From JAAYDI01 sp052034005 (lineage in GTDB: Bacteria; Planctomycetota; Planctomycetia; Pirellulales; Pirellulaceae): DNA of 64,000 nucleotides. The notes beneath the pieces were generated by a model that was not told where the DNA came from, ran no database searches, and was given only the letters and a program-made list of their open reading frames with translations. Position numbers and translations under genes: made by a program. The stretch spans positions 186,001-250,000 of the forward strand of contig JBPOJB010000009.1 of assembly GCA_052034005.1 (NCBI GenBank), given 5' to 3'. Below are positions 17,822 through 25,826 of this stretch, piece after piece. Numbering within the stretch: the stretch's first letter is position 1; every line of letters begins with the position of its first letter.

Positions 17822-19594
17822 TCAGTCTGCGCCCTCCTGGGTCTCCCGGGATGGCCCCGTCTCCGGCGCCGAACCCGGCGTGCTGCGAGGCAGATCGACC
17901 CGTATCACCTCCGCATCGAACAGTTCCACGGCCTGCCGGACCAGCGGGTGCGACTCTTTCTCCCGCATCAACTGAAACAGGGTCGGCGCAGGAACGACTG
18001 CGGCTGGACCCTGCTCCGGCATCGTCACGATGTCGATTCGCACGCGTCGGCCCACGATCCGAGCCAGCGCGTGCTCCAGCTGCGCCTTGCGGTCGGGCCG
18101 TTCACACGACTCTTTCTGGAGAGTATACCCTTTGCGAAAGTGCACGACCAGGGAATCTGGCGCGGAAATTGCTACGTGATCGTAGTACGACGCCAGGTCG
18201 GCCGTCATATCTCCTAACTCTTGCAGGACTTGCTTCCAGACACGGTCCGCCGATTCGGCGGTCAGCACGGTGTGTGACTCGGCGTCGACGCGCGCAGGGC
18301 TACCGGGATCGGTCGTTTTTTTTTCCGGTGTCACAGACCGCTGCGGCGCGGCGTCCGGACCACGCCCGGCCGACTCCGTCCCGGTTGGTGCGCGGGGCGC
18401 CGGGCGGGACTCCCCACCACGAAGGTGCTCGATCAACCCGGCCAGTTGGTCGAGATCCTCCAGAAGACAGATGCGTATGATGGCGATCTCGAGCAACGCC
18501 CGGGGCTGCGTGCTCTGGCGCATCCGCACCACCGCTTCGTCCAGGATCTCGAATGCCGCGAGGGTCGTGTGCAGACCCAACCGTGCGCCGGCCTCCTGCA
18601 ACGCCGGGTAGTTCGACGCGCTCGCATGACGTAGCAGATCAGGCGGACCACCCACGGCCACTGCCATCAGGTCACGGAAATGGCCCAGCAACTGTTCGGC
18701 CAGCTGCCCGCAATCGACGCCCTGGGATACACCCTGATCGATCGACGCGAGCGCGCCGGCGGCGTCCCGGCGGAGCAGGCAGTCGGTGAGCGTCGAGAGC
18801 CGGCTGGCCGTTGCCGTGCCGAGCATGCGGTGGACGTGCTCCACGCGCACCGTGTCGGGGCAGTAGGCGAGCAGTTGTTCCAGCAGCGACTGGCTGTCCC
18901 GCATCGATCCCTCGGCGCGGCGGGCCAGCAACTGCAGCGCCTCGGGTTCCGCGTCCCGCCCCTCCTGGTGGACGATGTGCTGCAGCCGCTGCACAATCGA
19001 CGGCACATCCACCGGCGCGAAATCGTAGCGTTGGCAGCGCGACAGAACCGTGATCGGGATCTTCTGCGGGTCGGTCGTGCACAGGATGAATTTGACGTGC
19101 GGCGGCGGCTCTTCGAGCGTTTTGAGCAGGGCGTTGAAGGCCGCCGCGGTGAGCATGTGCACTTCGTCGATGATGTAGATCTTGTAGCGCGCTCGGCTGG
19201 GACGCACATTCGCGTTGGAACGCAACTGGCGGATCTCGTCGATCCCCCGGTTGCTCGCCCCGTCGATCTCGATGACATCCACGTCTTCCCCGGCGTCGAT
19301 CGCCTGACAGATGTCGCTCTCGTTGTCCGGATTCGGCGTCGGGCCGTTGGGCGCATTGAGCGCCTTGGCGAAGATCCGGGCCGTGGATGTCTTCCCGACA
19401 CCGCGCGCACCGGTGAACAGATACGCATGCCCCACGCGGTTGGTCATGATCGCGTTGACCAGCGCCTGCACCAGCTGCTGCTGACCCACCAGGTCGTCGA
19501 ACGTCTTGGGCCGGTACCGGCGCGCGACCACCACGTACGTGCCGGCCCCGGCAGCAGGCGGCGCTGGCCCCGTCGATGGAGGATCATGTGGCAT
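17822..19594 (-). CDS. dnaX: DNA polymerase III subunit gamma/tau
   Basis: The 590-residue clamp-loader ATPase has RYRPKTFDDLVGQ (26-38), Walker A GARGVGKT (62-69), DEVHMLTAAAFNALLKTLEE with the DExH Walker B, and the SRC sensor region (VLSRCQRYDF). The C-terminal part (about 380-590) is the less conserved tau-like region. Notably, the zinc module usually following the Walker A helix (CxxxxxxxxCxxCxxC) is degraded: the stretch reads LNAPNGPTPNPDNESDIC, leaving one of four cysteines. It heads the dnaX-ybaB-recR operon, with the SRP RNA gene 64 bp upstream on the same strand. Confidence 0.96.
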   Translation of the reverse strand: MPHDPPSTGPAPPAAGAGTYVVVARRYRPKTFDDLVGQQQLVQALVNAIMTNRVGHAYLFTGARGVGKTSTARIFAKALNAPNGPTPNPDNESDICQAIDAGEDVDVIEIDGASNRGIDEIRQLRSNANVRPSRARYKIYIIDEVHMLTAAAFNALLKTLEEPPPHVKFILCTTDPQKIPITVLSRCQRYDFAPVDVPSIVQRLQHIVHQEGRDAEPEALQLLARRAEGSMRDSQSLLEQLLAYCPDTVRVEHVHRMLGTATASRLSTLTDCLLRRDAAGALASIDQGVSQGVDCGQLAEQLLGHFRDLMAVAVGGPPDLLRHASASNYPALQEAGARLGLHTTLAAFEILDEAVVRMRQSTQPRALLEIAIIRICLLEDLDQLAGLIEHLRGGESRPAPRAPTGTESAGRGPDAAPQRSVTPEKKTTDPGSPARVDAESHTVLTAESADRVWKQVLQELGDMTADLASYYDHVAISAPDSLVVHFRKGYTLQKESCERPDRKAQLEHALARIVGRRVRIDIVTMPEQGPAAVVPAPTLFQLMREKESHPLVRQAVELFDAEVIRVDLPRSTPGSAPETGPSRETQEGAD

Positions 19595-19658
19595 GGCCCA
19601 CGGCCCTGGAGCTGAGTGCGGTCGAGAAGCAGACGCGTCCCCTTTCGGAGCGAACCCC

Positions 19659-19766
19659 GACTGCTTTCGAGCGGCCCTCGCACAAGAGTACCCCGCTTAG
19701 GGCTGCTCCTGTTACGGCCTGACCCGGTTCACGGCTCCCCCTTGCGAGGGCCACTCCAAAGCAGTC
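19659..19766 (-). ncRNA. ffs: small bacterial signal recognition particle RNA (4.5S)
   Basis: Read on the minus strand, the SRP core is clear: GGGTCAGG, a short apical loop, then GGAGCAGCC, the two sides of the helix-8 Ffh-binding loops. The ends pair into one long hairpin: GACTGCTTT (from 19766) with AAAGCAGTC (ending 19659), and GAGTGGCCCTCGCAAG with CTTG-T-GCGAGGGCCGCTC. That gives about 108 nt, the size of the small bacterial form lacking the Alu domain. The location just upstream of dnaX is common for ffs. The apical loop is unusual: the usual UCC-GGAA-GGA is replaced by CC-GUAACA-GG. Confidence 0.88.
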
Positions 19767-19930
19767 CATGGTTCTCGATCGCACTCTGTTGTACGCTCCC
19801 GCCGTCGCGGCGTCAAAGGGCCGTGGGATCGAGTCGCAGCCGGCCGGGCAGCACGCCTATCCCACAAGGCGGCACGCGTCTGGTACATTGTGCTGACGCA
19901 TCCCGGAGTGCACAAGCGGAGGGCGACGAT

Positions 19931-20878
19931 GTGAGACTCAACGAGAACGCGGCGCGCGTTGTGCAGGACCTGGTGGCACACGCGGGTCGACTGCGGATCG
20001 CTGTCGCGGCGCCGCCCGGGGATGCGCGCGTGATCGACTGCGGGGTGGCAGCCCCCGGCGGGTTGGAGGCGGGCCGGTGCCTGGCCGAAATCTGCCTGGC
20101 GGGCCTGGCGCGCGTCGAGATCACGCAGGGGAACGCAGCTTGCTGGCCGGGCCCCTGGGTGTGTGTTGCGACGGACCATCCGGTGCGCGCGTGCCTGGCG
20201 TCGCAGTACGCCGGTTGGCCGTTGAGTTACGGCCACTATTTCGCCATGGGCTCGGGTCCGATGCGTGCCGCCCGCGGTCGCGAACCGCTGTTCGAACGGA
20301 TCGGTTGCCGGGAGCAGCCGGCGCGCGTCGTGGGAGTGCTCGAAAGCGCTCAGCTGCCGCCGGAAGAGGTCCAGCGCGACGTGGCGCGGCAGTGCCAGGT
20401 CGAGCCGGAGGGCTTGACGCTGCTGGTGGCGCCGACGGCCAGCCTGGCGGGTACGGTCCAGGTGGTGGCGCGGTCGGTCGAGACGGCCCTGCACAAGCTG
20501 CTGGAACTGGGTTTCGATCTGTCGCGCGTGGTGGCCGGATACGGCACCGCGCCCTTGCCGCCCGTGGCTGCGGACGACCTGACCGGGATCGGCCGGACCA
20601 ACGACGCGGTCCTGTACGGCGGGCGTGCGACGCTCTGGGTACGCGGCGACGATGCCAGTCTGGAGGTGATTGGGCCGCAGGTGCCCAGTTGTGCTTCGCG
20701 CGATTTCGGCCGCCCGTTCGCGGAGATCTTCGCGGACTACGACCGCGATTTCTACCGCGTCGATCCGCAGCTGTTCAGCCCGGCCGAAATCCACCTGGTC
20801 AATCTGGACACCGGCCGGCTGTTTCGGTTCGGGCAGCCGCAGCCGCAGATCCTCGAGAAGTCGTTTTCGGGTCGATAA
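19931..20878 (+). CDS. mch: methenyltetrahydromethanopterin cyclohydrolase
   Basis: The 315-residue protein aligns with Mch throughout: VRLNENAARVVQDLV, then IDCGVAAPGGLEAGRCLAEICLAGLA-type start, GSGPMRA, and the central GTAPLPPVAADDLTGIGRTN segment diagnostic of the family. Mch interconverts methenyl- and formyl-H4MPT in C1 transfer; planctomycetes are among the few bacteria with H4MPT enzymes. Start GTG 19931 is set by GGAGGG seven bases upstream. It begins the 11-gene plus-strand run; fae, mtd and fhc genes are not in the window. Confidence 0.93.
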   Translation: MRLNENAARVVQDLVAHAGRLRIAVAAPPGDARVIDCGVAAPGGLEAGRCLAEICLAGLARVEITQGNAACWPGPWVCVATDHPVRACLASQYAGWPLSYGHYFAMGSGPMRAARGREPLFERIGCREQPARVVGVLESAQLPPEEVQRDVARQCQVEPEGLTLLVAPTASLAGTVQVVARSVETALHKLLELGFDLSRVVAGYGTAPLPPVAADDLTGIGRTNDAVLYGGRATLWVRGDDASLEVIGPQVPSCASRDFGRPFAEIFADYDRDFYRVDPQLFSPAEIHLVNLDTGRLFRFGQPQPQILEKSFSGR

Positions 20879-20894
20879 GGAGCCGGACTCTGCG

Positions 20895-21785
20895 GTGAGT
20901 ACACGTCCTAAGCGGATTGCCGTGCTGGCGGCACGGAACAGTTGGTACCTGCGCGACCTCCGCCGGGCAGCCGGGTCGACCGCCGACGTGACCGTCTGCG
21001 ATTTCGCGGCGTTGGCCGCGCGGCTCGGCGGCCTGCCGGGCCCGCGCGTGGCGGCGGACGGCGCGGATCTGACCGATTGCGCCGCGCTGCTGGTGCGCTC
21101 CATGCCGCCCGGTTCGCTCGAGCAGGTCGTTTTCCGCATGGACGCGTTGGCGCAGGTCGAACGGAGCGGCACACCGGTGCTCAATCCGCCGCGCGCGCTG
21201 GAGACCGCCATCGACAAGTATCTGACGCTCGCCCGTCTGAGTGACGCGGGGCTGCGCGTGCCGCCCACCGTGGCTTGCCAAACCTGGGAGGCGGCGCTCG
21301 GCGCGTTCGAGCAGTTAGGAGGCGATGTGGTGGTCAAGCCGCTGTTTGGCAGCGAAGGGCGTGGCATCACCCGCGTGTCCGATCGCGCGTTGGCCGAGCG
21401 CGCGTTCCGGCTGCTCGCCCAGCTCGGCGCGGTGATCTACCTGCAGGCGTTCCTGCCGCACTACGGCTACGACCTGCGGGCGCTGGTCATCGGCGACCGG
21501 TTGTTGGCCATGCGGCGAGCCAATTCGCATGATTGGCGGACGAACGTGAGTCGGGGCGCGACCACGGAGCCTGTGGAGCTCGGCCCCGAGCTGGCGCAGA
21601 TGGCAGAGACGGCCGCGCGGGCTGTCGGTGCTTCGCTGGCCGGTGTCGATCTGCTGCCCGCGCGCGATGGCCACGTGTATGTGCTGGAAGTCAACGCCGT
21701 TCCAGGCTGGAAGGCGTTGGCCCGCACACTCCAGGTGGATGTGGCCCGGTTGGTACTCGATTATGCGAGCGGACTTCGGCCATGA
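20895..21785 (+). CDS. RimK-like ATP-grasp ligase of the H4MPT gene set
   Basis: The 296-residue protein has an ATP-grasp fold: DKYLTLARLSDAGLRVPPT, the Lys-containing VVVKPLFGSEGRGITRV loop, LQAFLPHYGYDLRALVIG and the metal-binding end VYVLEVNAVPGWKAL. This matches RimK-type amino-acid ligases. Such a gene follows mch in many H4MPT-using bacteria and related archaeal enzymes (MptN) add glutamate to the cofactor, so a role in H4MPT synthesis is likely but inferred. AAGGAG overlaps the mch stop, 12 bp before GTG 20895. Its stop overlaps the oleC start by four bases (ATGA). Confidence 0.85.
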   Translation: MSTRPKRIAVLAARNSWYLRDLRRAAGSTADVTVCDFAALAARLGGLPGPRVAADGADLTDCAALLVRSMPPGSLEQVVFRMDALAQVERSGTPVLNPPRALETAIDKYLTLARLSDAGLRVPPTVACQTWEAALGAFEQLGGDVVVKPLFGSEGRGITRVSDRALAERAFRLLAQLGAVIYLQAFLPHYGYDLRALVIGDRLLAMRRANSHDWRTNVSRGATTEPVELGPELAQMAETAARAVGASLAGVDLLPARDGHVYVLEVNAVPGWKALARTLQVDVARLVLDYASGLRP

Positions 21786-23449
21786 GTGATCCCCTGCCAG
21801 GCAACGTCGCCATGCTGCTGCACGATACGGCGGTTCGGGATCCGGACGGCCTGGCCATCGCCGAGCCGCTGGGACGCGACGCGCGCGGCCGTCGGCAGTA
21901 CCGGCGGATCACCTTCCGCGAGCTGGACCAGGACAGCAGCGCGATCGCCGCCGGACTGCTCGCGCGCGGGGCACGCCCGGGCATGCGCATCGCGCTTCTG
22001 GTGCGCCCGGGGATCGATTTCATCGCGCTGGTGTTCGCCCTGTTCAAAGCGGGCCTTGTCGTGATCCTGATCGATCCGGGCATGGGGCGGCGGAATCTGC
22101 TGCGCTGTCTGGACGAGGCTCGGCCGGAGGGGTTCGTCGCCATCAGTCTCGTACAGGCTGTCCGCGTCCTGCTGCGGCGCCGGTTCCGCCAGGCCCGGCT
22201 CAACGTGACCGTCGGCCGACGGTGGTTCTGGGGCGGTGTGACGCTCGACCAACTGCGGGCCGACGCGCCGCGCGACGCACGGATGGCACCGGTCCGCGCG
22301 GAGGACCCGGCCGCCATCATCTTCACCACCGGCAGCACCGGCCCGCCCAAGGGCGTGTTGTACCACCACGGGAACTTCACGGCCCAGGCACGCGAGATCC
22401 AACGACGCTATCAGATCGCGCCGGGCGAAATCGACCTGCCGGGCTTCCCCCTGTTCGCGCTGTTCAACTGCACCATGGGCGTCTCCACCGTGATCCCCGT
22501 GATGGACCCCACGCGGCCCGCCGATGTGGACCCGCGCCAGATCATCGAAGCGGTCCGGGACTGGGGCGTGACCCAGTCGTTCGGCTCGCCCGCGTTGTGG
22601 AATGTCGTCGGGCGGTATTGCGCCCAGCACCAGGTGATGCTGCCGACCCTGCGCCGAGTCCTATCCGCCGGCGCGCCCGTCCCGCCACACGTGATCGCCC
22701 GCATGCGCCAGGCGGTTCATCCGGAGGGCGCCATCCACACGCCCTACGGCGCCACGGAGGCCCTACCGGTCGCATCCATCGCCGACACCGAAGTGCTCCA
22801 GGACACGGCGGCTCAAGCGGCGCTCGGGAAAGGAACCTGTGTCGGACGCCGCTTCCCGGGGATCGACTGGCGCGTCATCCGTATCCGCGACGACGCGATC
22901 CCGGATATCGGCGATGCCGAGCTGTTGCCGGCCGGCCAGATCGGCGAACTGATCGTGTGCGGCCCGGTTGTCACCAGCCGATATGTGACGCGCACGGAAG
23001 CCAACGCCCTGCACAAGATCCAGGATGGCGCGAAGGTCTGGCATCGCATGGGGGATGTCGGCTATCTGGATCACCTGGGTCGGTTCTGGTTCTGCGGACG
23101 CAAATCGCACCGGCTCCAGACCGCTCAGGGGACCCTGTTCACCATCCCATGCGAGGCAATCGTCAACGGCCACAGCGCCGTCTATCGCGCGGCCCTGGTC
23201 GGGATTGGCCCGCCGGGTCGGCAGGTGCCTGTCATCGTGGTCGAAACCTGGCCCGAGCACCGGCCGAAATCGGCCGCGGCCCGGCGGCAGCTGATCGAAG
23301 AGCTTCGACAACGGTGTGCCCAACACCCGTTGACCCAGTCGATCCAGCAGTTCCTGATTCATCCCTCCTTGCCCGTCGATATCCGACACAACGCCAAGAT
23401 TTTCCGGGAGAAGTTGGCGGTGTGGGCCGCGCGTCGAGTACGCCTGTAG
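21782..23449 (+). CDS. oleC: OleC-like AMP-dependent ligase (beta-lactone synthetase family)
   Basis: A 555-residue ANL-superfamily enzyme with P-loop FTTGSTGPPKG (181-191), HTPYGATEALPVASI, GDVGYLDHLGRFWFCGRKSH and a C-terminal IFREKLAVWA. The context HTPYGATEALP with WFCGRKSHR is typical of OleC, which closes beta-hydroxy acids to beta-lactones with ATP in long-chain olefin synthesis. It is translationally coupled to the ATP-grasp gene upstream. OleD- and OleB-like genes are in the window, OleA is not. A generic fatty-acyl ligase is the alternative. Confidence 0.85.
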   Translation: MSDPLPGNVAMLLHDTAVRDPDGLAIAEPLGRDARGRRQYRRITFRELDQDSSAIAAGLLARGARPGMRIALLVRPGIDFIALVFALFKAGLVVILIDPGMGRRNLLRCLDEARPEGFVAISLVQAVRVLLRRRFRQARLNVTVGRRWFWGGVTLDQLRADAPRDARMAPVRAEDPAAIIFTTGSTGPPKGVLYHHGNFTAQAREIQRRYQIAPGEIDLPGFPLFALFNCTMGVSTVIPVMDPTRPADVDPRQIIEAVRDWGVTQSFGSPALWNVVGRYCAQHQVMLPTLRRVLSAGAPVPPHVIARMRQAVHPEGAIHTPYGATEALPVASIADTEVLQDTAAQAALGKGTCVGRRFPGIDWRVIRIRDDAIPDIGDAELLPAGQIGELIVCGPVVTSRYVTRTEANALHKIQDGAKVWHRMGDVGYLDHLGRFWFCGRKSHRLQTAQGTLFTIPCEAIVNGHSAVYRAALVGIGPPGRQVPVIVVETWPEHRPKSAAARRQLIEELRQRCAQHPLTQSIQQFLIHPSLPVDIRHNAKIFREKLAVWAARRVRL

Positions 23450-23650
23450 ACGCGCGTCTCCACCGTCGGCACCAACCGGCCCTGCGGGGAGGTCGGCTGG
23501 CTGGCCGGCCTCATGCCCGTGACCGGCGATGGGAGACCCGCAAGGGCCGGTGGATGGACGTACGAGCCGGCGATCTGGCTGGGCGCGGGCCGATCGACTA
23601 CATTGGGTCGCTGCGGAAGGTTCCGGGTTCGCGCTCTCAGCGGGTGGACC

Positions 23651-24679
23651 ATGGCCGAAGGCAACATCCAGATCCGGTGTCCGGGGTGTGGCAACGCGCA
23701 GAGCGTCGCGATGGCGGTCGGGCAGCAGTTGCAATGTCGCGTGTGTCAGACCGTGTATTTCGCGCCGGTGCTGGCCGAGAACCAGCTTCCCGGGGCGGCC
23801 GACCAGGAACTCGCGACGGCTGGCCCTCTCGGCACCAACTCGCCCTCGACGGCGGACCGGTCGTCGACCGAGCGGGAGCCGCCGGGCCGCACGGCCGTTT
23901 CCGAGACCCGGCAGGTGGATAGCGGATCCGGATCGCGCAGTTGGCGCACGGACGGGCTGGACCTCCCGGCCACTCCGCGGGCCCCGGTCTCGGCGGCCGC
24001 TCAGGCGCCGGGTGAACCGGTCCGGGACGGCAGTCGGATCTGGACGGTGATCACGGTGCTGGCGAGCCTGGTTGTGGTGGTGGCGAGTTCGCTGGTCGGT
24101 GTCTATTTCATGCGGAAGGGGCGCATGGCTGCCGAGCAGCGGGGGGCTCGGCCGGCGCGTTCCGCGTCGACCGGCGAGTCGGCCCAGATCCACTGGACAG
24201 ATGCCTCACGCCGCGCGCAACGGCTCGGTTACTTGGACGTGAAGGTCGTCCAGGCGAAGTACGGCGCGGTGCGCGTCAAGGATCTCAACAACGAGGTCAT
24301 CACGACCGACGACAGCAACCTGCTGGCCGTCACCGTCTCGGTCCACAACCGCAGCCGCGCGCCGTGCGAGTTCCGCAGCTGGTATGCCGGCGGGGCGACC
24401 GACCAGGACGGCGTGGAGCTGTTGCCCGAGCTGGTGGATGACGCCGGCCGGGCCTACGACTTGTTGCGGTTCGACGACGTGTCGAGCATCCAGGGCCAGC
24501 GTCTGGCGGACGAAATCGAGCCACGGCACGAGGTGCAGGACACCGTCGTCTTCCTGATCCCCCCGGAGACCGATCGGAGCGCGCTGCGGTACTTCCATCT
24601 GACGCTGCCGGCACACGCGATCGGCAGCGCCGACTTCTTCCGGTTTGAGATCCCGGTCGGGATGATCGAGGGTTTCTAG
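23651..24679 (+). CDS. zinc-ribbon single-pass membrane protein
   Basis: A 342-residue protein with an N-terminal zinc ribbon (Cys10, Cys13, Cys29, Cys32: IRCPGCGNAQ then LQCRVCQTVYF), a Ser/Pro-rich linker, one membrane helix (about 134-158) and an extracytoplasmic C-terminal domain (about 175-342) containing LLAVTVSVHNRSRAP, a beta-sandwich strand pattern seen in DUF4352-like modules. Proteins of this plan are common in planctomycetes and uncharacterised. It sits between oleC and oleD; its stop overlaps a possible upstream GTG of oleD. A role in the lipid pathway is unproven. Confidence 0.75.
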   Translation: MAEGNIQIRCPGCGNAQSVAMAVGQQLQCRVCQTVYFAPVLAENQLPGAADQELATAGPLGTNSPSTADRSSTEREPPGRTAVSETRQVDSGSGSRSWRTDGLDLPATPRAPVSAAAQAPGEPVRDGSRIWTVITVLASLVVVVASSLVGVYFMRKGRMAAEQRGARPARSASTGESAQIHWTDASRRAQRLGYLDVKVVQAKYGAVRVKDLNNEVITTDDSNLLAVTVSVHNRSRAPCEFRSWYAGGATDQDGVELLPELVDDAGRAYDLLRFDDVSSIQGQRLADEIEPRHEVQDTVVFLIPPETDRSALRYFHLTLPAHAIGSADFFRFEIPVGMIEGF

Positions 24680-24711
24680 TGGCGGCGCGAGCGCCTGGAG
24701 CACGCGGAACG

Positions 24712-25728
24712 GTGAAAGCACTCGTGACAGGAGCCAGCGGGTTTCTGGGCCGGTATCTCGTGGAGCAGCTGATCGCCCGCGGCGATTCGGTGCGCGGGTT
24801 CTCCCGCCAGGTACATCCGGCGCTGGACCGGTTGGGTGTCGAGTCGCTGCGCGGTGATATCCGGGACGCGGCAGCGGTCCGCGCGGCGGTTGCCGGGGTG
24901 GACGTGGTCTACCACACGGCGGCCGTCGCCGGCGTCTGGGGCGACTGGGAGTCGTTCTACGCGATTAACGTCCGCGGCACGGAGCACGTGATCGACGCGT
25001 GCCGGGCGGCCGGCGTGCGGAAGCTGGTGTTCACGAGCAGTCCGAGTGTGACGTTTGACGGGCGCGATCAGTGCGGTGTCGACGAGCGGGCCCCCTATCC
25101 GACACGCTGGCTGAGCCACTATCCGCACTCCAAGGCGCTGGCCGAGCAGGCGGTGCTGGCCGCCAACGCGCGCGGCGGCCTGCTTACCTGCGCCTTGCGG
25201 CCGCACCTGATCTGGGGTCCTGGCGATCCGCACCTCGTGCCCCGGCTGATCGACCGGGCGCGGCGCGGCCGGCTCCGGCAGGTGGGGGACGGCCGCAATC
25301 TGGTGGACATGGTGTACGTCGAGAACGCGGCCCGCGCGCATCTGCTGGCCGCCGATGCCCTGGGGGGCGAGTCGCCCGCGGCGGGCCGCGCCTACTTCAT
25401 CAGCCAGGGGGAGCCGGTCCGGTGTTGGGACTGGATCAACGCGATCCTGGCGCTGGCCGGGCTCCCTCCGGTGCGGCGGCGGGTTTCGGCGGCGGCGGCG
25501 CGGCGCATGGGAATGGCGTGCGAGCTGCTCTACCGAGCACTGCGGATCAAGGGTGAGCCGCTGATGACTCGCTTCCTGGCGGCGCAGCTGGCCACCTCGC
25601 ACTATTTCGACATCGCGCGTGCCCGGCGGGACTTGCAGTATCAGCCCGTGATATCGACGGCCGAGGGGATGCGGCGGCTGGGCCGGTCCCTGGCCGGGGC
25701 GGGCGCGATGGAGTATGCTCATACGTGA
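24712..25728 (+). CDS. oleD: OleD-like NAD(P)-dependent 2-alkyl-3-oxoalkanoate reductase
   Basis: A 338-residue extended short-chain dehydrogenase with Rossmann motif TGASGFLG (6-13), FTSSPSV, and catalytic Tyr137-Lys141 (YPHSK), then RPHLIWGPGDPHLVPRLI. The wording after the YxxxK motif is that of OleD and sterol-dehydrogenase-like relatives; OleD reduces the OleA 2-alkyl-3-ketoacid product before OleC. Start GTG 24712 is preferred because it gives the usual KALVTGASGFLG N-terminus and has GGAG upstream; a GTG at 24679 overlapping the preceding stop is possible. It lies 99 bp before the ketosynthase gene. Confidence 0.85.
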   Translation: MKALVTGASGFLGRYLVEQLIARGDSVRGFSRQVHPALDRLGVESLRGDIRDAAAVRAAVAGVDVVYHTAAVAGVWGDWESFYAINVRGTEHVIDACRAAGVRKLVFTSSPSVTFDGRDQCGVDERAPYPTRWLSHYPHSKALAEQAVLAANARGGLLTCALRPHLIWGPGDPHLVPRLIDRARRGRLRQVGDGRNLVDMVYVENAARAHLLAADALGGESPAAGRAYFISQGEPVRCWDWINAILALAGLPPVRRRVSAAAARRMGMACELLYRALRIKGEPLMTRFLAAQLATSHYFDIARARRDLQYQPVISTAEGMRRLGRSLAGAGAMEYAHT

Positions 25729-25826
25729 GCCGAGCCGGTGCGGGGGGGCGGCCCGGGCCGTGGCTCCCGTGCGGCTTGCCAACCTGGACGGAAGTAGTTA
25801 GCCTCAGTGGTTTTCTGTGGACGGGG

